A DNA stretch of 19,270 nt. Origin: Rickettsiales bacterium. GTDB taxonomy: Bacteria > Pseudomonadota > Alphaproteobacteria > TMED127. The DNA lies in the NCBI GenBank assembly GCA_002690875.1, contig NZGH01000040.1:1-19270 (forward strand). Direction: 5' to 3'. The notes under the pieces were generated by a model. The model was given only the letters and a program-made list of their open reading frames with translations. It made no database searches and was not told the origin of the DNA. The position numbers and the translations under genes were made by a program. The number at the start of each line of letters is the position of its first letter. The first letter of the stretch is position 1. Below, in pieces: positions 1-7,586 of this stretch.

Positions 1-55
1 ATCATAACTATGTTGGATGAGTAGTCAAAATAAATTTATTTGATAATATGCGATT
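1..55 (+). other. Window edge: possible end of an upstream gene and hisC promoter region
   Basis: Frame 1 reads seven codons (IITMLDE) to a TAG at 22-24. This could be the tail of an upstream gene, but it is too short to identify. The remaining 31 bases before hisC contain GATAAT at 42-47, a -10-like hexamer ending 8 bases before the hisC ATG. No convincing -35 box sits 17 bases further upstream, so the promoter call is weak. Confidence 0.25.
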
Positions 56-1171
56 ATGCAAAAAAAGATTATTTCAAAAATTGTTAAGCCAACAATTAAC
101 CAGATAGCAAAGTATATTCCCGGAGAATCATTAATCGATGGGAAAGGGAATGTCATAAAATTATCTTCTAACGAATCTCCTTTCAAAATTCCTAGTAAAG
201 TTTCAGAAATTTCTAAAAAACTTGTTTCACAGTTTAATCTCTATCCAGATGGTGACTCAAATATTTTAAAAAACTCACTTTCTAGAATCTTTAAAATAAA
301 TTCTCATCAAATTATTTGTGGCAACGGTTCTGACGATATTTTATCCCTAGTCGCTCAAGCCTTTTCAGACCAGAATTCTGAAATTATCTGTAGCCAATAC
401 GGTTTTATTTACTACCCAATAGTTGCCAAGATCTCTGGAGCCAAAGTTTTAACAGCTAAAACCAATGGACTTAATATTAGTTGCAAGAATATATTAAATT
501 CGATCACAAAAAAAACAAAAATTATTTTCTTCGCAAACCCAAACAACCCTACAGGGACAGTAATTTTTAAAAATGAGCTCATAAAGTTTATTTCACGAGT
601 ACCAAAAAATATAATTATTGTTATTGATGGTGCCTACTCCGAGTTTGTTACAAATCAAAATTATTCCGATGGTTTGGACTTAGTAAAAAAGTTTCCAAAT
701 ATAATTATTACAAGAACCTTTTCAAAAATTTACGCCCTAGCTGGTCTACGTCTTGGATGGGCCTATAGCTCAAAGTCGATAATTGAGCTTTTAGAAAAAA
801 TTAGAGGACCTTTTAACGTTAATTCAATAGCACAAAACATAGGTGCTATGATTCTTAAAGAGAAAAGTTTTTTAATCAAATCTATCAATCATAATAAAAA
901 GTGGCAAAAAAAATTGCCTTTGTTAATCAATTCTCTCGGATTAAAAGCGTACGCAACCTATGCGAACTTTATACTTGTAGAAGTAAAAGGAAAAAAGGAA
1001 AAGGAAAAAGTTATATCTGAACTTTTAAAAAAAAAAATAATTGTTAGAGATCTAAATAACTACGATCTAAAAAAATTTTTCAGGGTTTCTATTGGAACAG
1101 ATTCCGAAATGAATATTTTTATAAAGGCGTTACAATCAATTATGAAAAGTTATGCAAAAACCAAAATTTAG
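56..1171 (+). CDS. hisC: Histidinol-phosphate aminotransferase
   Basis: This is a fold-type I PLP aminotransferase of the HisC family, 371 residues, which is the usual length. HisC transfers the amino group from glutamate to imidazole acetol phosphate in histidine synthesis, and many members also act on aromatic keto acids. Visible motifs are LSSNESPF near residues 36-43 (substrate region), GNGSDD at 89-94 (PLP phosphate site), NPNNPTGT at 161-168, DGAYSEF with Asp191 for the pyridine nitrogen, and TFSKIYALAGLRLG with the Schiff-base lysine at about 224. The gene overlaps tyrA by 20 bases. Pairing with tyrA is common in alphaproteobacteria and fits a role in tyrosine or phenylalanine transamination as well as histidine. 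No Shine-Dalgarno sequence precedes the ATG. An A11 run at 1027-1037 lies in frame inside the gene. Confidence 0.93.
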   Translation: MQKKIISKIVKPTINQIAKYIPGESLIDGKGNVIKLSSNESPFKIPSKVSEISKKLVSQFNLYPDGDSNILKNSLSRIFKINSHQIICGNGSDDILSLVAQAFSDQNSEIICSQYGFIYYPIVAKISGAKVLTAKTNGLNISCKNILNSITKKTKIIFFANPNNPTGTVIFKNELIKFISRVPKNIIIVIDGAYSEFVTNQNYSDGLDLVKKFPNIIITRTFSKIYALAGLRLGWAYSSKSIIELLEKIRGPFNVNSIAQNIGAMILKEKSFLIKSINHNKKWQKKLPLLINSLGLKAYATYANFILVEVKGKKEKEKVISELLKKKIIVRDLNNYDLKKFFRVSIGTDSEMNIFIKALQSIMKSYAKTKI

Positions 1172-2030
1172 AGAAATAACTATAATTGGACCAGGATTAA
1201 TAGGAGCATCATTAGGCTTGATTCTGAAAAATAAAAAAATTGCAAAGAAAATTATTGGAATTGATATTTCTCAAAAAAATATAAATGATGCAATTAACAA
1301 TAAATCAATTGATGAAGGAAGATTAAAGATTGATAAAAAAATAGGGAATAGTGATGTGATTTTCATATGCACACCAGTCAGCTTAATAGATTCAATTGCT
1401 AACCAAATTTATCCTTATTTATCAAATCATACTATTGTAACTGATGTTGGTTCTGTAAAAAATTGTTTTACTACAAACACTATTAAATTATATAATAAAA
1501 AGTCTTTTCTAATACCTGGGCATCCAATTGCTGGAACTGAACACTCTGGAGCTAAATCAGCAAAACTAAACTTGTTTTTGAATAAATGGTGTATACTTAC
1601 TCCTATGAACAAACAAAAGAAACAATTGTCAATTATTTCAAATATTTGGAAAAGAATAGGAGCAAAAATTTCTATAATGTCAGCGGATCAACATGATAAG
1701 ATTATGTCAATAACTTCCCACTTACCTCATCTTATAGCATTTACAATAGTGGGTACTGCCTTTAAAATTGATCTTAAAAAAAAAAAGGAATTGATTAATT
1801 TTTCCGCAGGTGGTTTTCGCGATTTTACAAGAATCGGTTCTTCAGACCCAAAAATGTGGGTTGATATTTTTATTCATAATAGAAAATATTTATTAAAAAC
1901 TCTTAAAAACTTTTCCTCAGATATAAAGACTCTAGAAAATTCAATTAAAAATTGTAAAGAAAAGGAGATTTTTAATATTTTAAAAAAAAATAAGGAGATT
2001 AGAAAAAGTATTCTAAAAATTAATGATTAA
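1152..2030 (+). CDS. tyrA: Prephenate/arogenate dehydrogenase
   Basis: This is a 292-residue TyrA-family dehydrogenase that oxidatively decarboxylates prephenate (or arogenate) with NAD(P)+ in tyrosine synthesis. The N-terminal Rossmann motif GPGLIGAS (residues 13-20) is followed by an acidic residue at the end of the second strand (GIDIS, Asp38). The substrate-domain motif HPIAGTEHSGAKSA starts at His124, and SHLPHLIAF near residue 188 is also typical of the family. No chorismate mutase or ACT domain is visible, so this is a stand-alone cyclohexadienyl-type enzyme; the choice between prephenate and arogenate cannot be read from sequence. The start lies inside the end of hisC, so the two are probably translationally coupled. 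Its stop overlaps the convergent plsC end inside an AT palindrome. An A11 run at 1776-1786 encodes lysines. Confidence 0.92.
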   Translation: MQKPKFREITIIGPGLIGASLGLILKNKKIAKKIIGIDISQKNINDAINNKSIDEGRLKIDKKIGNSDVIFICTPVSLIDSIANQIYPYLSNHTIVTDVGSVKNCFTTNTIKLYNKKSFLIPGHPIAGTEHSGAKSAKLNLFLNKWCILTPMNKQKKQLSIISNIWKRIGAKISIMSADQHDKIMSITSHLPHLIAFTIVGTAFKIDLKKKKELINFSAGGFRDFTRIGSSDPKMWVDIFIHNRKYLLKTLKNFSSDIKTLENSIKNCKEKEIFNILKKNKEIRKSILKIND

Positions 2031-2035
2031 TTTTT
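2015..2035. terminator. AT-only palindrome across the tyrA/plsC convergent stops; candidate bidirectional terminator
   Basis: Bases 2015-2024 (AAAAATTAAT) and 2026-2035 (ATTAATTTTT) are perfect inverted copies around G2025. The tyrA stop (2028-2030) and the plsC stop (2020-2022 on the complement) both lie inside it. Each strand has an A-run before the centre and a T-run after it. The stem has no G-C pair, so classical intrinsic termination would be weak. It is the only candidate terminator between these genes. Confidence 0.35.
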
Positions 2036-2724
2036 TTACAATAAAAATAATCTTTTAATTCTGTAAAAAAAACTTTCTTGTCTAAACTTTTTAACTCAGG
2101 GAAAATATTAACTTGGATTATTCCTTGTGTTTTTAAATATTTTTTGTTGTGCCAATACTCCCCAGAATTGTGTGTAACAGGAATGACAGGTAAATTTAAT
2201 TTTTTTTTTATAGCAAACACACCTGGAGTCAATGACGCTTTTTTTTCTCCAGGTCGAAGTCTTGTGCCTTCCGGAAAAATTATAAATGTTTTTGGACTCT
2301 CGTCCTTTAATCTTTTTATTGATTTAATAATATGTCTTAAAGAATTTAATCCTTTACCTCGATCTATAAAGATAAACCCAAGCTTCTTAAAATACCATGA
2401 CATAATCGGAATAAATCTTAATTCTTTTTTTAAAATGAAAATTGGATCGTTAAAAAGAAAAGTAAAAAAAAAAGTTTCCCAAGCTGATTGATGATTACTA
2501 GCAATCAGAATTGATTTATTCTTAGGTATATTGTTTTTTCCGTAAACAATAACGCTAACCCCCAAAATCCTTTTGCATAAAAAATTTACAGAGGATGACC
2601 ATATATTCGATAATTTAACCACAAAATTTCTTGTAAAAAATTTTACCGGAGAAAAAACAACAAAAAATATAATTGTCCAGACATAAAAAAAAAAATAAAA
2701 ACAAGTAGCTCGAATTTTACTCAT
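2020..2724 (-). CDS. plsC: 1-acyl-sn-glycerol-3-phosphate acyltransferase
   Basis: This is a 234-residue PlsC-family (LPLAT/AGPAT) acyltransferase that adds the second acyl chain to lysophosphatidic acid, giving phosphatidic acid at the cytoplasmic membrane. A hydrophobic N-terminal segment (residues 8-30) should anchor it. The catalytic HX4D-type motif appears as NHQSAWET (His78, with Glu83 in place of Asp), a variant I recall from proteobacterial PlsC proteins. FPEGTR, the glycerol-phosphate-binding block, lies near residue 150, and the LPVIPVTHN block follows. It is the last gene of the minus-strand run, and its ATG overlaps the stop of the upstream DUF218 gene (ATGA), suggesting coupling. 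Its end overlaps tyrA by 11 bases. Confidence 0.9.
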   Translation of the reverse strand: MSKIRATCFYFFFYVWTIIFFVVFSPVKFFTRNFVVKLSNIWSSSVNFLCKRILGVSVIVYGKNNIPKNKSILIASNHQSAWETFFFTFLFNDPIFILKKELRFIPIMSWYFKKLGFIFIDRGKGLNSLRHIIKSIKRLKDESPKTFIIFPEGTRLRPGEKKASLTPGVFAIKKKLNLPVIPVTHNSGEYWHNKKYLKTQGIIQVNIFPELKSLDKKVFFTELKDYFYCKKINH

Positions 2725-3320
2725 CTTATAAATATAATTGAATATATTACCTTAAAATATTCTGAAATTATTAACTTTAAATGAAAAAAAAACTGTTTTT
2801 TAAAATTGTTATTTTGGACAGCAGGTGTGGGATAGATATTCACGTTAGATTTTATTTTTTTTTCAAAGATCATTATACTTCTAGGTAAATGATAGTATGA
2901 GGTTACTAAAATTATAGATTCAATATCTTTGTTTTCACTAAGCCATTTTTCTACCTCTTGAGCATTTTCTAATGTATTCTTCGATTTTTGATCATAAAAA
3001 ATACAACATTTGAATAACTCTTTTTTTTCTTTTTCAAGACTAAATTTTGATTCAATTTCTGAAGGCATAAAAACTCCAGATATTAATAATTTATCACCAT
3101 ATCCTTTTGAGAGTAAATCTACACCTTTTTCAATTCTATTTTTACCACCAGTAAGAACTATAATTCCCACACTATCTGATATCTTGAAAGAATTGTTATA
3201 ATAAAGTTTCTTAGGAAAGGTGTTAAATAATAATAAAGTCCACCAAAGAAAACCAGCTATTAGTGAAAATAAAACAAAACTAAAAATTTTATTAAAGCTT
3301 TTCAAAAAATCTATTCTCAA
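2721..3320 (-). CDS. DUF218 / YdcF-ElyC-SanA family membrane-anchored protein
   Basis: This 199-residue protein has one N-terminal membrane segment (about residues 10-32) followed by a DUF218 domain. Domain hallmarks are VGIIVLTGGKNRIEKGVDLL near residue 51, the LLISG strand, an NTLENAQE block and the SYYHLPRS motif. Family members such as SanA and ElyC are linked to envelope integrity and lipid-carrier or peptidoglycan metabolism, but no reaction can be assigned here. It lies between ftsX and plsC, a placement common in alphaproteobacteria. The open frame has no ATG near its start; I use TTG at 3318-3320, which overlaps ftsX by 29 bases. A second in-frame TTG five codons later is an equally possible start. 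The family call is firm, the exact start is not. Confidence 0.8.
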   Translation of the reverse strand: MRIDFLKSFNKIFSFVLFSLIAGFLWWTLLLFNTFPKKLYYNNSFKISDSVGIIVLTGGKNRIEKGVDLLSKGYGDKLLISGVFMPSEIESKFSLEKEKKELFKCCIFYDQKSKNTLENAQEVEKWLSENKDIESIILVTSYYHLPRSIMIFEKKIKSNVNIYPTPAVQNNNFKKQFFFHLKLIISEYFKVIYSIIFIR

Positions 3321-4191
3321 AAAAATTAAACAAATATGTTGTTAAAAAAAATAAAAAACTACATGTAAAAAAAACCATAAATGCAGATAGCAAAAAAAAG
3401 TTGGATACTAAAAGTTGTGAAAAATATGTTGAGTCAAAAAAATTAAAATTTGATCCTAAAATTCTTATCAAAACTATACTTATTAAAAAAATAAAGAGTA
3501 AACCAAGTAATGTTCCTGGTAAAATTTTCTTAAAAATACTCACAGAAATATTTTTTGCAAGTTCGAGACTGCTAGCACCCATAACTTGCAACATACTCAC
3601 AAAGTTTAGATTAGCAATAAGTGCTGCTTTAACAATATTCATTACTAGAAAAGAAAAAAGAATTAATACAAATAGTAACATAATGAAGATTATGGATTTA
3701 ATTCTACTAACTACCATGCCTATTTCAAATAACTGATCCTCATGTTCGTGTTTTTCCACTAATCTATTCTCTGATATATTCAGCAAATTATTATAAACTT
3801 CGTCAATTACTTCTTGCTTATCAGAAACAACTTGAAAAATTAGAGGTAAATTTAGACCAGAAAAATTATTCACTCCAGACAAACCAAGACTTTCTTTAAT
3901 AATATCAGATTCTAAAACTTTAAAATCTTCCAAATTTTCATTTTTAAAAAGATAATCAACAATGTTTTCTTTTATACTCAAAGGAACCTGTTTTTCGTCA
4001 AAATTATTTGTTAATATAAATGTTGTTTTCTTTGACTCTAACTCAATCCAATTACTTGAAAACTTGTAAAAATTAAAATAAATTACGATGTGAATGGCAA
4101 TTAGACTGGTAATAATAAATGAAAGTCCATGGAAAAATTTTTCTTCCTCTTTTAGCAAAATATTTTTTAAAACATTTTTATAATTAATCAT
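3292..4191 (-). CDS. ftsX: Cell division ABC transporter permease FtsX
   Basis: This is a 299-residue polytopic membrane protein with the FtsX layout: one transmembrane helix (about residues 21-40), a periplasmic domain of about 120 residues, then three helices (about 166-188, 222-245, 263-290). The block LQVMGAS, just after the second helix, matches the conserved FtsX/MacB coupling region. FtsX pairs with the ATPase FtsE at the divisome and, in studied bacteria, controls periplasmic cell wall hydrolases, often through a coiled-coil adaptor. It begins 5 bases after ftsE, which supports the assignment despite low overall conservation. The periplasmic domain should contact the adaptor, but no adaptor gene is in the window. 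Composition is AT-driven (many Phe, Ile, Lys, Asn) like its neighbours. Confidence 0.85.
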   Translation of the reverse strand: MINYKNVLKNILLKEEEKFFHGLSFIITSLIAIHIVIYFNFYKFSSNWIELESKKTTFILTNNFDEKQVPLSIKENIVDYLFKNENLEDFKVLESDIIKESLGLSGVNNFSGLNLPLIFQVVSDKQEVIDEVYNNLLNISENRLVEKHEHEDQLFEIGMVVSRIKSIIFIMLLFVLILFSFLVMNIVKAALIANLNFVSMLQVMGASSLELAKNISVSIFKKILPGTLLGLLFIFLISIVLIRILGSNFNFFDSTYFSQLLVSNFFLLSAFMVFFTCSFLFFLTTYLFNFFENRFFEKL

Positions 4192-4196
4192 CTGTC

Positions 4197-4832
4197 TTAC
4201 TGATCTAAATTTATAGTTTTATAATTAACTGTAATTATTTTCTCTAGATTTGATGTAATTATTATTGTTGTCCCTTGTTTGTTTAAAGATTCAAAAAGAA
4301 AAAAGACCTTTCTAACAGTGCTTTGATCAAGAAAATTTTCTGGCTGATCTGCAATGATTATTTTTGGATTATTAATTAATGCTCTAGCAATCACAACTTT
4401 TTGTTTCTCTCCCTTAGAGAGTTTATCAATCTTAGTATTTTCAATTTGTTTTAAACCTAACCAATCTAATATTTGCTTTATTCTTGACTTAAAATTACTT
4501 TTGTTATTTTGAATCTCGCTTGCTAGTTCAATATTTTCATAAACTGTGAAAAATGGTATCAAGTAATCATTTTGTAAAATTACACCAATTTTCTTTCTGT
4601 ACTCCAAAATAAACTTTTTATCGCTTGATTCAATTTTTTTCCCATTTAAGTAAAAACCACCTCTACTCGGCAAAATTTTTAAACAAAATAATTTTAATAA
4701 AGTTGATTTGCCCGTAGCATTTTTACCATTTACTAAAAAAAAATCACCATTGTTAATTTTAAAATTTAAATTATAAATCTGCTTCTTTTCAAGAATTAAT
4801 GAAACATTCTTTAAATTTATAATTTCACTCAT
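4197..4832 (-). CDS. ftsE: Cell division ABC transporter ATP-binding protein FtsE, with degenerate catalytic residues
   Basis: This is a 211-residue ABC ATPase of FtsE size, directly upstream of ftsX. Walker A is intact (GKNATGKST, residues 36-44), the Q-loop is present (VILQND, Gln87) and the signature reads LSKGEKQ (138-144). After the Walker B strand (IIIAD, Asp162) the catalytic Glu is Gln163 (codon CAG, 4344-4346), giving ADQPENFLD instead of the usual ADEPTGNLD. The H-loop is also changed: where FtsE normally has ATHD, this one reads TSNL, so the switch His is Asn195 (codon at 4248-4250). Nucleotide binding looks possible, but hydrolysis should be slow or absent by analogy with E-to-Q and H-loop mutants of other ABC proteins. 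The frame is otherwise intact, so it is not a pseudogene by length. Family assignment rests on size and linkage to ftsX. Confidence 0.85.
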   Translation of the reverse strand: MSEIINLKNVSLILEKKQIYNLNFKINNGDFFLVNGKNATGKSTLLKLFCLKILPSRGGFYLNGKKIESSDKKFILEYRKKIGVILQNDYLIPFFTVYENIELASEIQNNKSNFKSRIKQILDWLGLKQIENTKIDKLSKGEKQKVVIARALINNPKIIIADQPENFLDQSTVRKVFFLFESLNKQGTTIIITSNLEKIITVNYKTINLDQ

Positions 4833-4837
4833 TTTTT

Positions 4838-6052
4838 TTAAAAAATCTTATTACCATCAATTAAAACCTCTTTGGCAAATCCTCTTAAATTATAATCTGA
4901 AGACATTGATGAACCATATGCACCAACTGAACAAATTATTATTAAATCATTCTTCTCTTGTTTAGAAAGTAAGTAACTCTTTCTAAAAATATCACTTGTT
5001 TCACAAATAGGACCAACAACATCGTATTTTGTTTTTTTATTACCTGACTTTACCGGAAAAATTGAATGTTTAGAGTTATAAAGTGACGGTCTCAACAAAT
5101 TATTCATTCCCGCATCTACTATCAAAAAATCTTTTTTTTTTCCCTTTTTAACTCTTATCACCTTAGAGATTAAAATGCCTGACGCTCCTACCAAGAATCT
5201 CCCTGGTTCTACAATAATTTCAATGCCAAGGTCAGCAAAATTATTTTCTACTAAAAGGGCATAATCAGATATTTCAAAAACTTTGTCTTTATTTTTGTCA
5301 TAAATGATCCCTATTCCTCCCCCTACATCTAAAGAATCAATCAAAATATCTTTTTTTTTTAGTGATATAATAAGGTTTCTTATCTTTTTAAAAGCTTTTT
5401 TAAAGGGTGCTATCTTACATATTTGCGATCCTATATGAATTGATAATCCATTAATATTCAAATATTTATTTTCTTTGTAACATTTAAAAATCTTTTCAAT
5501 CTTCTCTTCACTTATCCCAAATTTATCTTCTAATCGTCCAGTCGAAATTTTATCATGTGTTTGTGCGTCAACATTAGGGTTTACTCTTAGACTAATATTT
5601 ATCTTTCTTTTTAAAGAAACAGCTTGATTGCTAATTTCTTTGAGTTCTTCTTCACTTTCAACATTTATTTGCCTAATATTATTCTGTAAGGCAAATTTTA
5701 TTTCTTCATCAGTTTTTCCAATCCCTGAGAAAACAATCTTATTGCTTTTAATCCCACAATCCAAAGATTCTTTTAATTCACCTTTTGAAACAACATCAAT
5801 ACCAATATTATTTTTAGACATAATTTTAATAATTTCTTTATTAAAGTTAGCCTTCATTGCGTAACAGATTAATGGTTTTATTTTTGAGAATGAATTGTTA
5901 AGATTGCTTAAATTATCTTTAATCTGATTTACAGAATAACAAAAAGTTGGAGTCCCATATTGCATAGCAACATCATCTAAAAAAATTTTTTCAAATTTCA
6001 ATCTTCCGGATTCATAAAATAAATATTTATTATAATTTGAAATATCTTGCAT
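4838..6052 (-). CDS. lysA: Diaminopimelate decarboxylase
   Basis: This PLP enzyme converts meso-diaminopimelate to lysine, the last step of lysine synthesis. It is 404 residues from the chosen start. Motifs seen are ICYAMKAN with the Schiff-base lysine at about 67, LSIHIGSQI in the barrel, DVGGGIGI (PLP phosphate loop), EPGRFLVG, GPICETSDIF with the active-site Cys from the second subunit, and GAYGSSMSSDYN near the C-terminus. I chose the ATG at 6050-6052 because the protein then begins just before the conserved N-terminal block. The open frame runs up to 6139, but those extra 29 codons overlap the small lipoprotein gene in another frame and look nothing like LysA. It starts directly after the lipoprotein stop (one base between) and lies 5 bases before ftsE. 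Confidence 0.92.
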   Translation of the reverse strand: MQDISNYNKYLFYESGRLKFEKIFLDDVAMQYGTPTFCYSVNQIKDNLSNLNNSFSKIKPLICYAMKANFNKEIIKIMSKNNIGIDVVSKGELKESLDCGIKSNKIVFSGIGKTDEEIKFALQNNIRQINVESEEELKEISNQAVSLKRKINISLRVNPNVDAQTHDKISTGRLEDKFGISEEKIEKIFKCYKENKYLNINGLSIHIGSQICKIAPFKKAFKKIRNLIISLKKKDILIDSLDVGGGIGIIYDKNKDKVFEISDYALLVENNFADLGIEIIVEPGRFLVGASGILISKVIRVKKGKKKDFLIVDAGMNNLLRPSLYNSKHSIFPVKSGNKKTKYDVVGPICETSDIFRKSYLLSKQEKNDLIIICSVGAYGSSMSSDYNLRGFAKEVLIDGNKIF

Positions 6053-6053
6053 G

Positions 6054-6173
6054 TTAATTAACTTGATCTTTATATTCATTAAATTCAGGGTAATGTTCGA
6101 GCGACGACTTTTTTCCACATCCGAAAATAAATAGTGCAAAAATAATAGCAGTTAAGATTAAAAAAATCTTCAT
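6054..6173 (-). CDS. Small lipoprotein, LptM/YifL-like (39 residues)
   Basis: A short frame begins with ATG at 6171-6173, two bases after the argH stop, and ends with TAA at 6054-6056, one base before the lysA ATG. It encodes MKIFLILTAIIFALFIFGCG followed by KKSSLEHYPEFNEYKDQVN. This is a lysine plus hydrophobic signal sequence ending in a lipobox-like FGC with Cys19, then a short polar tail. Proteobacteria often carry a tiny lipoprotein between argH and lysA or beside lysA (YifL, renamed LptM in E. coli, where it assists maturation of the LPS translocon LptD). Size, lipobox and position match. The identification is by context and lipobox; the tail is too short for firm homology. Confidence 0.75.
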   Translation of the reverse strand: MKIFLILTAIIFALFIFGCGKKSSLEHYPEFNEYKDQVN

Positions 6174-6175
6174 TT

Positions 6176-7564
6176 CTATATTCTTTTTTTTGCTCTTTTA
6201 ATTGCTTCACCAACTTTTTTTAAAGAAGTTCCGCCATATGATTTTTTATGAGATATTGATTTTTCTGGTAATAATACGTCATAAACACCTTGATTAATTT
6301 TAGGTTCAATTTTTTTAAAATCATTTAATCCTAATTGATGTAACATTTTTTTTTCTTTCTCTGCCAATAAAACAATTCTACCTGTTTTATGATGCGCATC
6401 TCTGAAAGTTAGTCCAATTTTTTTCACCATCCAATCAGCTAAATCCGTAGCAGTTGTAAAACCTTTATTAGATTCCTGGAACATTCTTTCTTTATTAATT
6501 TTAATAGATTTAATCATTTCATCTGCAACATTTAAAATTATTTCAATTGAATAATATGCATCAAATGTAGGTTCTTTATCTTCTTGTAAATCTTTACTAT
6601 AGCCACTTGGTATTCCTTTTTGAATAATTAGCAAATTGGATAATGAACTAAAGACTCTACCTGTTTTTGATCTAATAAGTTCAGCAGCATCTGGATTTTT
6701 CTTTTGAGGCATTATTGAAGAACCTGTACACAGTGAATCAGGAAACTTGATAAATTCGAATGCTCCACTTGACCAAATGATAAAGTCCTCGGACATTTTA
6801 GAAAAATGCATACTTATCAAGGAAAGAATTGTTAAAAATTCAACAACATAGTCTCTATCCGAAACACTATCAACTGAATTTTCAGTCGGTTTTTCAAAAC
6901 CCAGTTGTTCGGCAATAAAAAATCTATCAATTTCAAAAAAATTTGTTCCTGCAAGTGCTCCTGAACCAAGTGGACATTCATTCAAATTTTTTATAAGTTG
7001 CATGGCTCTTATTTTATCCCTGTTAATCATCTCAAAGAAAGATAGTAAATAATGTGAGAATAAAATTGGTTGTGCGTTCTGTAAATGAGTAAAGCCAGGC
7101 ATTATTATATTAATATTTTCTTCAGATTTTTTTATTATTGTTTTTTGAATATGCGTAATTCTTTTAATAATTTCATCTAATTTTTCTTTAATCCACATTT
7201 TCAAATCAGTTGCTACTTGATCATTTCTTGATTTACCTGTGTGCACCTTACCAGCAATATCACCAACTTTTCTTTTTAGAGCCATTTCTATATTCATATG
7301 AATATCCTCATAGGAGTCAGAAAATTTAAATTTTTCATTTTTTAATTCTTGATGTATTTCATTTAATGCCTTTATGATTTTAACTTTCTCATTCTTTGAA
7401 ATCACTTTAGCTTTAAATAGAGCTTCAGAATAAACTTTATTAAGTTTAACATCTTGAAATGCTAACTCATAATCAAATGAGATTGAATTATTAATTTTTT
7501 TTAATAATTTAGAATTATTCTTTTTAAATCTTCCTCCCCAAACAGGATTTATTGACTTTTTCAT
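6176..7564 (-). CDS. argH: Argininosuccinate lyase
   Basis: This is a 462-residue fumarase/aspartase-superfamily enzyme that splits argininosuccinate into arginine and fumarate, the last step of arginine synthesis. It starts with the family-typical WGGRF at residues 9-13. Other conserved blocks are HTGKSRNDQVATD (108-120), GFTHLQNAQP with the catalytic-site His160, and the signature GSSIMPQKKNPD (281-292) containing the catalytic serine loop. Length is normal for ArgH. It is the first gene of the minus-strand run that continues through the lipoprotein, lysA, ftsE, ftsX, ydcF-like and plsC with gaps of 5 bases or less. Only 22 bases separate its ATG from the divergent tlpA-like start. A weak AGAG sits about 9 bases before the ATG. 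Confidence 0.95.
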   Translation of the reverse strand: MKKSINPVWGGRFKKNNSKLLKKINNSISFDYELAFQDVKLNKVYSEALFKAKVISKNEKVKIIKALNEIHQELKNEKFKFSDSYEDIHMNIEMALKRKVGDIAGKVHTGKSRNDQVATDLKMWIKEKLDEIIKRITHIQKTIIKKSEENINIIMPGFTHLQNAQPILFSHYLLSFFEMINRDKIRAMQLIKNLNECPLGSGALAGTNFFEIDRFFIAEQLGFEKPTENSVDSVSDRDYVVEFLTILSLISMHFSKMSEDFIIWSSGAFEFIKFPDSLCTGSSIMPQKKNPDAAELIRSKTGRVFSSLSNLLIIQKGIPSGYSKDLQEDKEPTFDAYYSIEIILNVADEMIKSIKINKERMFQESNKGFTTATDLADWMVKKIGLTFRDAHHKTGRIVLLAEKEKKMLHQLGLNDFKKIEPKINQGVYDVLLPEKSISHKKSYGGTSLKKVGEAIKRAKKRI

Positions 7565-7574
7565 TAATTTTCTC

Positions 7575-7584
7575 TATTTAAATA
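7575..7584. promoter_or_regulatory. Palindromic TATTTAAATA in the argH/tlpA divergent gap; candidate shared -10
   Basis: The 22-base gap between the divergent argH and tlpA-like starts contains the perfect palindrome TATTTAAATA. Read rightward it gives TATTTA 6 bases before the tlpA GTG. Read leftward it gives TATTTA 14 bases before the argH ATG. A -10-like TATTTA also precedes ecm. No -35 element is evident; such boxes would have to lie inside the opposing genes. Confidence 0.3.
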
Positions 7585-7586
7585 AA

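Noticed and set aside
1776..1786. A11 run in tyrA (and A11 in hisC at 1027-1037) as frameshift sites
   Set aside because: The reading frame is intact across both runs and the proteins have normal lengths, so no shift is needed.
2078..2491. Plus-strand frame of 137 codons
   Set aside because: It is antisense to the well-supported plsC and has no recognisable domain.
3401..3736. Plus-strand frame of 111 codons
   Set aside because: It is antisense to ftsX; no domain, and it arises from AT-rich composition.
4197..4832. ftsE as a pseudogene
   Set aside because: The frame is complete, Walker A, Q-loop and signature are kept, and the spacing to ftsX is tight; only the two catalytic positions are altered.
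6053..6139. Upstream extension of lysA by 29 codons
   Set aside because: It overlaps the small lipoprotein gene in another frame and lacks LysA similarity; the ATG at 6052 fits the family N-terminus.
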